Position numbers and translations under genes: made by a program | The notes under the pieces: generated by a model | The model's input: the letters and a program-made list of their open reading frames with translations, nothing else | What the model was told of the DNA's origin: nothing | The model's database searches: none | Part shown: positions 57,501 to 64,000 of the stretch, piece after piece | Layout of the letters: the number at the start of each line of letters is the position of its first letter | Position numbering within the stretch: the stretch's first letter is position 1 | NCBI RefSeq assembly: GCF_013386585.1 | Contig: NZ_JACARO010000038.1 | Span: 1-64,000, forward strand | Length of the DNA: 64,000 nucleotides | Direction: 5' to 3' | Origin: Pseudomonas sp. P7548 | GTDB lineage: Bacteria; Pseudomonadota; Gammaproteobacteria; Pseudomonadales; Pseudomonadaceae

Positions 57501-57750
57501 GCGACCGATCGTAATGACCTCGGTGGCCTTCATCGCCGGCGCCGTCCCCCTGCTGGTCAGCAGCGGTGCCGGCAGCGAGGTACGCCATGTCACCGGTGTC
57601 ACGGTGTTCTGCGGCATGCTCGGGGTGACACTATTCGGCCTGTTCCTGACGCCGGTATTCTACGTGGTGCTGCGCAAGCTTGGCGCCACCCTGCCCGACC
57701 ATCCTTCCAACCTGACGCCATATCCCGAGGAGGAACCGAGCCATGGCTAA
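54571..57750 (+). CDS. RND (HAE1) multidrug efflux pump (MexF-like)
   Basis: A 1059-residue inner-membrane proton/drug antiporter of the AcrB/MexF type. The N-terminus MDFSKFFIDRPIFAIVLSII is typical. The proton-relay pair of Asp is in VGIVVDDAIVVVENVERN (TM4) and the Lys in GLACKNAILIVEFARE (TM10). Two large periplasmic loops carry the porter and docking domains. The 12 TM pattern and length are normal. Sequence is nearest MexF/EefB-type pumps by memory; the substrate range cannot be told. Confidence 0.95.
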   Translation: MDFSKFFIDRPIFAIVLSIIIFAAGLVAIPLLPVGEYPEVVPATVVVKATYPGANPKEIADSVAVPLEEAITGVEDMIYMKSVSSSNGTLQVVATFNAKVDPDTAAVRVQNRVSQALSRLPESVRQYGVTTQKQSPTPLMYIDLFSNSDKYDELYLRNYLRLNVRDELSRIPGIGDVMLFGGGDYAMRIWLDPNKLAARDLTAQDAINAVRQQNVQVSAGQLGAEPSPQDNEFLISINVQGRLKTEKEFGDVIIKTGSDGQVTRLSDVARVQLDSGDYTMRVFRGKEQEVAVGIFLTPGANALEVASAVYTKLDSLSKDFPEGVQYKSVWDPTVFVRESINSVQHTLLEAMMLIVLVVVLFLQTWRASIIPLIAVPVSIVGTFAFLYLLGYSINTLTLFGLVLAVGIVVDDAIVVVENVERNIELGFKPLKAAHQAMREVSGPILAIGLVLCAVFVPMAFMSGVTGQFYKQFAVTIAISTVISTINSLTLSPALAAKLLRGHDVPPDRLTRWMNVALGWLLHPFNRFFNRSSHRYEGCIARILPRRGLVFAIYAVLLLATGALFNAIPSGFIPNQDKLYLFAGATLPPGASLARSEAVAREMAEIASTVDGVDFTKSSVGMNAIQSTTTPNLVSSYILLKPFSERKRTAEDINAELNRKFAQIKDGSAYALLPPPIEGLGNGSGYSLFLIDRGGLGYAALQKALEAFQAEVSRTPGMTFPVSSYQSNIPQLEVKLDRTKAQAQGVELTAIFETLQTYLGSVYVNDFNILGRVYRVVAQADSRFRQTPADIGNLRVRNVHGEMVPISAVVDIVPTFGPDPVMRYNGFPAADLIGDADPHVLSSGEVIEKLQEIAALTLPKGIELEWTDLSYQQVNQRNTAVIVFPIAVLLAFLVLAALYESWTLPLAVILIVPVCMFAALSGVWLVGGDNNVFVQVGLLVLMGLACKNAILIVEFARELEMQGQNTVAAALQACNLRLRPIVMTSVAFIAGAVPLLVSSGAGSEVRHVTGVTVFCGMLGVTLFGLFLTPVFYVVLRKLGATLPDHPSNLTPYPEEEPSHG

Positions 57751-59167
57751 GAAGCATAGCGTCCTGCCGCTGCTGCTGGTCCTGCTGCAGAGCTGCACGG
57801 TGGGACCCAACTTTCACCGGCCCAAGCTTCCGGAGCTACCCAATGCCTTTGCCCACGAGGACAATTCGACTAAAGTGCAGGCACCGACCACCGCAGCCGA
57901 CGATGCATTCTGGCAGCGCTTTGCCGACCCGCAGCTCTCGGGGTTGGTAAAGGCCGCACTAGCGGCCAACCCCGACCTGCGCACGGCCCTGGCCCACTAC
58001 GATGCGGCCAATGCGTTGCTGCGCGAGGTCCGATTCGACGAGATTCCCACGGTCACCATGACGGCCCAGGCCGGTCATCAGCGAGTCAGCAAAGACGAGG
58101 CCAATGACGCGGCCCGCAGCCATGATCTCTATGGCAACAAAAGTTCGCTAACCTGGGAACTGGACCTGCTAGGGCGGGTACGCCGCTCGGTGGAATCACA
58201 ACGCTCCGAGGTCGCGGCCCGGGCCAACGAACTGCAAGCCATGCAGGTCACTGTGGTCAGCGACGTGGCCAACAGCTATATCGACCTACGGGCCGCGCAG
58301 AAAATGCTCAGACTCTCTAGGGCCAATGCCGACAGCCAGCGGCAGACGCTGGCTATCGTGCAGGGCCGGCTGGATGCCGGGCGCAGCTCGACCTACGACC
58401 TGTCCCGGACCCAGGCACAACTGGAGACCACGCTGTCGCGCATCCCGCAGTTGCAGGCGCGGATTGCGGTGGATCGCCACCGCCTGGCGGTACTTGCCGG
58501 GCTGACACCGACAGCGCCGGATGCGCAGTTGCAGCAAGACAGCGACATGCCAGCGATCCCGGAGGATATCGAGCCCGGCACCCCTGCTGAGATCATCCGG
58601 CGCCGACCGGATGTCGCCGCCGCCGAGCACCGGTTGCACGCCGCCACCGCGCGGGTCGGCGTGGCCACCGCCGACCTTTTCCCCCGCGTCAGCCTTGGGG
58701 CGGCCCTAGGCACTTACGCGTTCCACGGTGGTGGCCTATATGCCGCTGGCAGCGAATCGAACCTAGCGTTGCTGGGCATCGACTGGTCGTTCCTCGATGT
58801 CGGCCGGGTCAGGAGCCGTATCGCCGCCGCCGATGCAGAGGCCGCCGCCCAACTGGCCAGCTACCAGAAGACCGTGCTGGGGGCGCTGGAGGATGTCGAC
58901 AATGCCCAGGCGCGGTTTGCCAGAAACAAGGAGGAAAATGCCCGGCGCCTAAGCGCGGCGAACGATTGGAAAACCGCCGCGACTCTCTCCAACGCCCGCT
59001 ACCAAGCCGGTGCCATCGAGTTGTTCGAGTTGCTGGATGTACAGCGTTCGATGTACGACGCCCAGCTCTCGCAAGCCGATAGCCAGGCTCGCAGCACTTC
59101 CAGCGCCGTGGACCTGTTCGTCGCCCTAGCCGGCGGCTGGCCGCAGTACCTGCCAAGCCAGCACTGA
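57743..59167 (+). CDS. Outer-membrane efflux channel (OprN/OprM, NodT family)
   Basis: A 474-residue outer-membrane factor lipoprotein: signal with lipobox region LLLVLLQSCTVGPNFHRP (C residue at the mature start), the paired OEP repeats (~60-270 and ~280-470), and the family motif PADIIRRRPDVAAAEH-like (PAEIIRRRPDVAAAEHRL). It overlaps the pump stop by 8 bases. Together the three genes build a complete tripartite pump. Confidence 0.94.
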   Translation: MAKKHSVLPLLLVLLQSCTVGPNFHRPKLPELPNAFAHEDNSTKVQAPTTAADDAFWQRFADPQLSGLVKAALAANPDLRTALAHYDAANALLREVRFDEIPTVTMTAQAGHQRVSKDEANDAARSHDLYGNKSSLTWELDLLGRVRRSVESQRSEVAARANELQAMQVTVVSDVANSYIDLRAAQKMLRLSRANADSQRQTLAIVQGRLDAGRSSTYDLSRTQAQLETTLSRIPQLQARIAVDRHRLAVLAGLTPTAPDAQLQQDSDMPAIPEDIEPGTPAEIIRRRPDVAAAEHRLHAATARVGVATADLFPRVSLGAALGTYAFHGGGLYAAGSESNLALLGIDWSFLDVGRVRSRIAAADAEAAAQLASYQKTVLGALEDVDNAQARFARNKEENARRLSAANDWKTAATLSNARYQAGAIELFELLDVQRSMYDAQLSQADSQARSTSSAVDLFVALAGGWPQYLPSQH

Positions 59168-59944
59168 CCCACCGGCTCTGCGTGCGATACCCAACTACCG
59201 AACGCAGCAGCTGCCGTTATAGCCCACTGGCCACTTTCCTCGAACCAGGATCGTGGCCTTATGAGCACCCTGCCAGCCCCCTTGGGCCCCCTTCAGCACT
59301 AAGCAAATACAGGCCGGATTCCTGTTCGCCGCGCCCCACCCATCGTGTAGGTGTCACAGGAACTGGTACTGCGGCGCGCGACATCCAAGCAGCCGCATTG
59401 CTGCTCAAGGGCCAGAACACGCCCACTAAAAGCCTCTGGCCGAGAAAACCGGATACGCTGCAAGGCTAACGCTAGACCCACCTGTCCGATCTTCAGTTGC
59501 ATCGTTTTCCCGAAGCTCGCAACTCATCCTGCTCAAGGCTGATCAGACGCGTGCAGGGAACGTTGCGGGACACACCCCTGCCAGCGGTGGACCTCAGCGC
59601 CCTGGCCACGACGATCAATCACTACGGCGACGCCATACTCAAAGTGTTTAAATCAAAGCTGGTGGCGTTCTGGGACGAGCCGGTGCCCGAATCTGCCCGC
59701 AATGTCCCAGGATCGGATACCTGGCTGCCTGACTGGGACAGGCATTCGTCAGCAGTGTCAAGCCGCTGCGCGGCTCTCTCCAACCTGCAGTTCGCTGTCA
59801 TGTACGGCAACTGCGGCTATCCCAACACCCAGGCCTTCAGGCCAGTTAACTATCGCCCAAGGCACTGGTCAGAGAGAATCAGGTGATGCGCAATAGCCTG
59901 CTCGGCCTGCACCTAACTCGTGCCAGAATTCAACACAAAAGCAG
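59168..59944. other. Region with a possible toxin-gene fragment
   Basis: A plus-strand frame at about 59551-59886 reads TPLPAVDLSALATTINHYGD and KVFKSKLVAFWDEPVPES, which recalls segments of the large Pseudomonas toxin-like proteins of the DUF6543 type. It lacks a start and ends at the IS66 remnant. Otherwise no gene is supported. Confidence 0.35.
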
Positions 59945-59949
59945 TCAGT

Positions 59950-60157
59950 CAAACCATTGAAACCGGACAATCAGTCGGGTACCCACGCCGTCGTGCACAA
60001 GTACCTTCATCCGATTGGCGCGGCGATTGGCGAACAGATAAACGCAGTGTGGCTTCGCAGCCCCGAATACGGCGACCACGCGGGCAAGGGCTGTGTCCGT
60101 ACCGGCGCGCATGTCCATGGGTTCGGTGGCGAGCCAGATGGCGTCGATGCGGATCAT
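59950..60157 (-). pseudogene. IS66 tnpB, truncated
   Basis: From ATG 60157: MIRIDAIWLATEPMDMRAGT, VYLFANRRANRMKVLVHDGV; then the match ends and unrelated codons run to a stop. The breakpoint is near 59975-59985. Its ATG overlaps the tnpA stop by 4 bases. Confidence 0.85.
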
Positions 60158-60513
60158 CGGGAGAGGCTGCTGATGAAGCGGGCGCAGCCGTCCGGGTCGG
60201 AGGTCGGCCAGTTCACAGTGAATGTTCGCTGCCCGGAGGAAATATCGATGCGGGCTACATCCTGCCGAGCAGGCGTCGCCGCAGCGGTCTCAAGTTTCAA
60301 CGATACAAATGCAGGCAAGGCGCAAGCCTGCTGGTCACGATAGATAGGTATCCACTTGCGAACCAGATTAGAGTTGATGCCGTGCCGCAGTGCCACGCTG
60401 GCAATGGATACATCGGGGCCCAGGCATTCCTGGACAAATTGGGCCTTGAAGGGTCTGGGATAAGGGGTGCGCTGACGCGTGGTGTTCCTTGAATTAAGGG
60501 CGATGGTGTCCAC
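60154..60513 (-). CDS. tnpA: IS66 TnpA, open frame separated from its promoter by IS3
   Basis: From GTG 60513 the 119-residue frame reads MDTIALNSRNTTRQRTPYPR, FKAQFVQECLGPDVSIASVA and LRHGINSNLVRKWI, the IS66 Orf1 HTH, with the C-terminal block SDPDGCARFISSL. The frame is open without lesions, but an IS3 element lies 6 bases before the start, removing the native promoter. The frame also stays open into the IS3 end, so a longer reading to 60585 is an artefact. Confidence 0.8.
   Translation of the reverse strand: MDTIALNSRNTTRQRTPYPRPFKAQFVQECLGPDVSIASVALRHGINSNLVRKWIPIYRDQQACALPAFVSLKLETAAATPARQDVARIDISSGQRTFTVNWPTSDPDGCARFISSLSR
60499..60513 (-). repeat. Left arm of split tnpA-start inverted repeat (IS66 copy 2)
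   Basis: ggcgatggtgtccac at 60499-60513 is the exact inverse of gtggacaccatcgcc at 61977-61991. Without the IS3 insertion the arms would be about 11 bases apart. The GTG of tnpA is the inner end of this arm. Confidence 0.75.
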
Positions 60514-60553
60514 GTATTTTGAACTGACCCCACAAAGCTGGACGTTTACCCAT

Positions 60554-61336
60554 CTATGCCTGAGCGGCCTGAGTTCTGTATTCAACAGGACTCAGGCCGT
60601 TTAGCTTCAGTCTGATACGCGAGTGATTGTAATACTGGATGTACTCGTCGATGCCAGCGTGAAGCTCATCAAGGTCGTTAAATTTATTCAGATAAAAAAA
60701 TTCTGACTTCAGTGTGCCGAAAAAACTCTCCATGGCCGCATTGTCGTAGCAGTTACCCTTGCGCGACATGCTCGGCGTCACGGAGCTTTTTTTGAGAGCC
60801 CGCAGGTAAATGGGCATTCGATACTGCCAGCCCTGGTCTGAGTGCAAAACCGGTTTTTCATGCGGCTGAAGTCGCTTGAATGCACCTTTGAGCATCTTCC
60901 CGACCATATCGAACAGCGGCCTTCTGGCAACCTCATAGGAAATGATTTCGCCGTTGTACAGATCCAAAACGGGCGACAGATAAAGCTTCTGGCCTCCAAC
61001 TTTGAACTCTGTAACGTCGGTTACCCACTTTTGATTGGGTGACGGAGCTTCGAACTCACGCTTCAAAAGATTTGGCGCTGCCTTGCCTACCTCACCCTTG
61101 TAGGCTCGGTATTTCTTCACGCGCACCAAGCTCTTTAGTTGAAGCTGCGCCATCAGTCGCTGAACCGTCTTGTGATTGACGAGATGACCAGCGCTTCGTA
61201 CCGCAGCCGTTATCCGGCGGTAGCCATACCGGCCCTTATGCTCATCGAACGTCGAACGAATCTTGTCTTTCAGCTCAGCGTGCTTATCAGCCGCTTGCAG
61301 CGCCTTTTGCTGATAGTAAAAGGTGCTGCGTGCCAA
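60554..61336 (-). CDS. IS150-type OrfB transposase (DDE)
   Basis: 260 residues with HTH_21 (LKDKIRSTFDEHKGRYGYRR) and the rve integrase core: KWVTDVTEFKVGGQKLYLSP (first Asp), VLHSDQGWQYRMPIYL (second Asp) and NAAMESFFGTLKSEFF (Glu). The same frame extends upstream as SLESLLKFAGLARSTFYYQ, the usual start of the domain, so the active product is probably an OrfAB fusion made by -1 frameshifting near the A-rich tract at about 61395-61405. Confidence 0.93.
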   Translation of the reverse strand: MARSTFYYQQKALQAADKHAELKDKIRSTFDEHKGRYGYRRITAAVRSAGHLVNHKTVQRLMAQLQLKSLVRVKKYRAYKGEVGKAAPNLLKREFEAPSPNQKWVTDVTEFKVGGQKLYLSPVLDLYNGEIISYEVARRPLFDMVGKMLKGAFKRLQPHEKPVLHSDQGWQYRMPIYLRALKKSSVTPSMSRKGNCYDNAAMESFFGTLKSEFFYLNKFNDLDELHAGIDEYIQYYNHSRIRLKLNGLSPVEYRTQAAQA

Positions 61337-61386
61337 ACCGGCGAACTTCAGCAGGCTTTCGAGAGAGTGCCGCGGCCTCAGTCCAA

Positions 61387-61926
61387 TTACGATTCGCGCT
61401 TTTTCTGCTGCGCTACTCGTTTCTTCTCCTGAACCAAGGCATCGAGCTTTTTTAGGTAGTCGTTTTCCATCCGCAACTGCTTTACCTCGGCAAGCAGATC
61501 ATCGCGTGAGCGCGACTCATCATCGGGTGAGTCGGGTTGAACAGGAGGAATGGTGGTTGGCATTTTTTTCGGACGTCCGGCTCTATTAGGCTGCTTGGTA
61601 AGGGCATCAAAACCGCCCTCATCATAGCGGCGCTCCCAGAGGCCGATGATGCCGAACCTGCGGATGTCGAACAAGGCCGCCGTCTGCCGATAGGACAGCT
61701 GTTCCTTACGCATACGTTTCAAAACAGACAGTTTGAAGTCGTTGCTATAGCGCTGCAGCTTTTTCTGTTTCAGCCCGGCAGCGCCATGCACCTGATAGGC
61801 CGCAACCCACTGGCGAAGGGATGAAAAATCCACATTGTGACGGTGTGCCACATCCCTCAAACCCGCGCCACCGGAACAATAGTCCTGCACCGCTACCAGT
61901 TTTACTTGCTCTGTGTATTTACCCAT
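61387..61926 (-). CDS. IS150-type OrfA (HTH, coiled coil)
   Basis: About 179 residues with two HTH units (VKLVAVQDYCSGGAGLRDVA; SVLKRMRKEQLSYRQTAALF) and a C-terminal coiled coil (LLAEVKQLRMENDYLKKLDA). It binds the IS ends and, with OrfB, forms the transposase. ATG 61926 is preceded by a G-rich tract; ATG 61950 lies in the terminal repeat. Confidence 0.92.
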   Translation of the reverse strand: MGKYTEQVKLVAVQDYCSGGAGLRDVAHRHNVDFSSLRQWVAAYQVHGAAGLKQKKLQRYSNDFKLSVLKRMRKEQLSYRQTAALFDIRRFGIIGLWERRYDEGGFDALTKQPNRAGRPKKMPTTIPPVQPDSPDDESRSRDDLLAEVKQLRMENDYLKKLDALVQEKKRVAQQKKRES

Positions 61927-61976
61927 GACCCCCCCAAAGGTTGTGTCCAATCTTTGGGGGTCAGTTCATTTTTTAG

Positions 61977-61991
61977 GTGGACACCATCGCC
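61977..61991 (-). repeat. Right arm of split tnpA-start inverted repeat (IS66 copy 2)
   Basis: Partner of 60499-60513, 15 of 15 bases complementary, now on the far side of the inserted IS3 element. Confidence 0.75.
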
Positions 61992-62142
61992 TTTGGCGTC
62001 GGGGCCAGGAAGGTGAGTTGGCCGGGCGCTTACGCGGCAGCGTACTAAATAGACCATTTACCTTATACAAACGTGTGGATTGAAATCAATCGCATGACTT
62101 ATCTGCATTAATTAACTGCTTTGACATATGAAATTTCGGGAG

Positions 62143-63051
62143 TTACTGGAGCCACAGCAAACGTCTAGGCTTGAAATCCAGCAGCTCTTTAGCGCGCAAA
62201 TTTGAGGCACCACGAATTGCTTCATTGTAGAATAAAGCTTCTGAGCCAACGGTGCGCAAGGCTTGTTCTGCTGTTATGGAGCCAGGTAATGGCGCTCCCA
62301 CCCACTTACTGAACGCCGGTAGCCACTCACTAACTGGGAGTGGGTTATCATCGACGATATTGTATACTCCGCACTCACTGTGTAGCGCTGCCACGGTCGC
62401 TTCGATTGCATCATCCAGGTGAACAAATGACCACACACCGTTCCCTCGGCCGATGATCACCGACTCACCCTTCCTCGCTTGCTCTGCAATAGCGCCTGTC
62501 GGGTGGTACCAAGTACCAGGTCCGTAGAAGAATCCGTACCGCAGCACTACCCCGGTCAGAGCTTGGCTTGCCAAAATCTCGTCTTCATATGCCTGAAAGG
62601 TTCTTGCACTTTCTCCAACGACGCCAGGTGCATCAATGCACAACTTGGCGTCTTCAGCAGCTAACTCGCCTTCTGCCGCTTGGAGATAGAACCCGCGCGA
62701 TTGCATGATGTAACGCTTAACCCCAAACTCTTCAGCTGCAGAGAGCAAATTCTTCCCACCTATTTGATGCAGCCGAGTGTCATTCGGCATGTACTTAATG
62801 AGTTCGGCAGGATCTGCAGGGAGGAGAGTCAATTGGTCAATGACTACGTCAGGCTTGGCGTCCCGGATAGCGTCACGCACTGATTCCGTGTTAAATACAT
62901 CAGCGACGACGGGTTTTGCGCCGATCCCTCGAAGAATATCTACCCCAGCACCTGCTCGGGTGATGCCAGTAACTTCATGACCAGCTGCGCAAAGCAGCCG
63001 AGTCAGTGGGACACCTACAGCGCCAGTTGCTCCAGCGATCAAGATTTTCAT
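62143..63051 (-). CDS. NAD(P)-dependent epimerase-like oxidoreductase (extended SDR)
   Basis: A 302-residue extended short-chain dehydrogenase: Rossmann motif ILIAGATGAVGVPLTRLLC at the N-terminus, dinucleotide-binding DVF segment, and FYGPGTWYHPTGAIAEQ and SFVHLDDAIEATVAAL typical of NAD-dependent epimerases. The usual Tyr-x3-Lys is not clear (the position reads YIMQSRGFYLQ), so it may be an atypical SDR with another role. It is the last gene of a three-gene operon, 11 bases after the AhpD-like gene. Substrate unknown. Confidence 0.82.
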   Translation of the reverse strand: MKILIAGATGAVGVPLTRLLCAAGHEVTGITRAGAGVDILRGIGAKPVVADVFNTESVRDAIRDAKPDVVIDQLTLLPADPAELIKYMPNDTRLHQIGGKNLLSAAEEFGVKRYIMQSRGFYLQAAEGELAAEDAKLCIDAPGVVGESARTFQAYEDEILASQALTGVVLRYGFFYGPGTWYHPTGAIAEQARKGESVIIGRGNGVWSFVHLDDAIEATVAALHSECGVYNIVDDNPLPVSEWLPAFSKWVGAPLPGSITAEQALRTVGSEALFYNEAIRGASNLRAKELLDFKPRRLLWLQ

Positions 63052-63062
63052 AGTTCGTATCC

Positions 63063-63521
63063 TCAGTGATGGTCCAGCAAGGCTTGCGGTATGTTCCGGA
63101 AGCTAATAGCCATTCTGTTGTAGGAATTCATCAAGCTGACAGCGATTGTGAGATCCACCAGCTCACGCTCCTCAAACACTTTCCTTACTGCAACATATGC
63201 AGAGTCAGAAACCCCCGTGTCTGCGACCTTAGTGACCTGCTCAGCCCACGCTAGAGCTGCTTGCTCACGGGTGTCGAAAAGATTACCTGCCTCAGTCCAC
63301 GCTTGGACTAACGCTATTTTTTCGACCTTAACGCTTTTTTTGATCAGGTCGCGGGTATGCATATCCAAGCAGTAAGCGCAGTTGTTGATTTGCGAAACGC
63401 GCAGATAGACCAGATCAACAAGTACCTCATCCAAGCCACTTTGCATGACGTAGCCGTAGACACTGCCCAGCGCTTTCACTCCTGCAGGGGCGAGTTGGTT
63501 GTAGTCGAGCCGCCTAGTCAT
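63063..63521 (-). CDS. Carboxymuconolactone decarboxylase/AhpD-like protein
   Basis: About 152 residues with the AhpD-like core: RVSQINNCAYCLDMHTRDLI carries the CxxC and the downstream His of peroxidase-active members. Members reduce peroxides or act as thiol-dependent antioxidants. ATG 63521 has GGAG at good spacing; the longer frame to 63596 overlaps the cupin gene and is not needed. It follows the cupin stop by 4 bases, so the two are coupled. Confidence 0.88.
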   Translation of the reverse strand: MTRRLDYNQLAPAGVKALGSVYGYVMQSGLDEVLVDLVYLRVSQINNCAYCLDMHTRDLIKKSVKVEKIALVQAWTEAGNLFDTREQAALAWAEQVTKVADTGVSDSAYVAVRKVFEERELVDLTIAVSLMNSYNRMAISFRNIPQALLDHH

Positions 63522-63525
63522 GAGG

Positions 63526-63957
63526 TTACTCCTCACCCTGGTTTTTAACGGGGGTTGTGAGCGCTTTGTCATTGGAGTCAACGACGAATACCGCAAGTAG
63601 TTTGGCCGGTTCGGTCTTGCTTGCGTTCCGGCTCACAGGATGACGCGAGCCTGGATTTTCAAACCAGCTTTCGCCTGCTTTAAAGATCTGTTTAGGTCCG
63701 TCATTCACCTGCGACTCGATCGACCCCGACACTACGTAGGCGTAGATGAAAGCGGATTTCGCATGAACATGGGATGGCGAGGCAGCTCCTGGGGCGTATT
63801 CAACCTCAACTGCGACCAGCGATTTTCCTGGAATATTCGGTATGGCGTGCTCAAAGTTTGGCTTCACCACTTCACTCTGGCCATGCGCTTGAGCCGACAT
63901 CGCGCTTATGAGCAAAACGCCACTGAAAAGAGCAACTGTGAGATTGAAATGCTTCAT
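63526..63957 (-). CDS. Secreted cupin-domain protein
   Basis: A signal peptide (LTVALFSGVLLISAMSAQA, cleavage after AQAHG or nearby) and a single cupin: VEYAPGAASPSHVHAKSAFI holds motif 1 (G-x-x-H-x-H-like), and FKAGESWFENPGSRH motif 2. The three metal-binding His are present. Periplasmic cupins of this type are often paired with AhpD-like and SDR genes. First gene of the operon; the promoter lies near the window edge. Confidence 0.88.
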   Translation of the reverse strand: MKHFNLTVALFSGVLLISAMSAQAHGQSEVVKPNFEHAIPNIPGKSLVAVEVEYAPGAASPSHVHAKSAFIYAYVVSGSIESQVNDGPKQIFKAGESWFENPGSRHPVSRNASKTEPAKLLAVFVVDSNDKALTTPVKNQGEE

Positions 63958-64000
63958 TATTGCGTCCTCATGGACTGGGTGGAAGCTCAGTATTCACACT

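Larger units (their letters stand above)
60520..61968 (-). mobile_element. IS3-family (IS150 group) element, apparently intact
   Basis: Terminal repeats: tgaactgaccccacaaagct (continuing gga) at 60520 and, inverted, tgaactgacccccaaagatt (continuing gga) ending at 61968. Flanks are ttt on both sides, compatible with a 3-base target duplication. It contains orfA and orfB in the IS150 arrangement with no stops. Length ~1.45 kb is normal. This is the best candidate for an active IS in the window. Confidence 0.85.
59945..62033 (-). mobile_element. IS66-family element (copy 2), left-truncated, interrupted by IS3
   Basis: The right end, inverted, begins GTAAGCGCCCGGCCAACTCA at 62033. Then come the upstream arm of the tnpA inverted repeat, an inserted IS3-family element (60520-61968), tnpA and the 5' part of tnpB. 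tnpC and the left end are missing. The nested order shows IS66 arrived first. Confidence 0.85.

Overview
The window looks like an accessory, island-rich stretch of a Pseudomonas chromosome, most likely the P. fluorescens group. The evidence is a mannitol/arabitol locus in the characteristic order mtlR-E-F-G-K-D-Z, a REP/REPIN pair of the P. fluorescens type, a tRNA-Pro(GGG) 3' fragment used as an attachment site, and a MexEF-OprN-like RND operon. Roughly half of the window is mobile or defence DNA and several native loci are decaying.

Layout. 1-1714: the 3' end of a mercury-resistance operon (merA partial, merB complete). 1735-4453: an IS66-family element (tnpA, tnpB, tnpC intact, plus a broken pRiA4 ORF-3 passenger) whose right end lies inside the 3' end of gajB. 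4425-15884: a defence island on the minus strand: PIN-like protein, a 2132-residue nuclease-STAND ATPase of the Avs type, and a Gabija pair (gajA-gajB). 16442-17577: a tRNA-Pro 3' fragment with its terminator, fused to the 3' end of a frameshifted DUF3800-like gene, which marks an island boundary. 17820-19909: small accessory genes, three of whose intergenic gaps carry a repeated hairpin module.

20003-36637: the centrepiece. Ten tightly packed minus-strand genes encode a TerY-like vWA protein, PP2C phosphatase and protein kinase (the TerY-P triad), a large SF1 helicase, a winged-helix/HEPN-like protein, a coiled-coil McrB-like AAA+ ATPase, a DUF2357/McrC-like partner, a radical SAM enzyme, a PHP phosphoesterase and a phosphoribosyltransferase-like protein. 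Upstream on the same strand is a sigma-54 activator with an RtcR/CARF-like sensor domain, and a near-consensus -24/-12 promoter lies between it and the operon. I read this as an inducible stress or anti-phage system in which a nucleotide-like signal switches on a phosphorylation-controlled DNA-processing complex.

37350-43382: the mannitol locus. The dehydrogenase, kinase and regulator are intact, the transporter genes mtlE, mtlF and mtlG are wrecked, mtlK has a damaged Walker A motif and mtlY is missing. 44025-52990: an IS graveyard (IS5 remnant, IS3 pseudo-element, internally deleted IS66 with a recognisable 8-bp target duplication, unplaced fragments) containing one intact polyol-type MFS transporter. 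53091-59167: a tripartite RND efflux operon behind a small secreted protein. 59945-62033: an IS66 remnant with an intact IS3/IS150-type element inserted into the loop of the inverted repeat at its tnpA start. 62143-63957: a three-gene operon (cupin, AhpD-like, NAD(P)-dependent epimerase-like).

All family assignments rest on motifs and remembered family patterns; no database search was possible.
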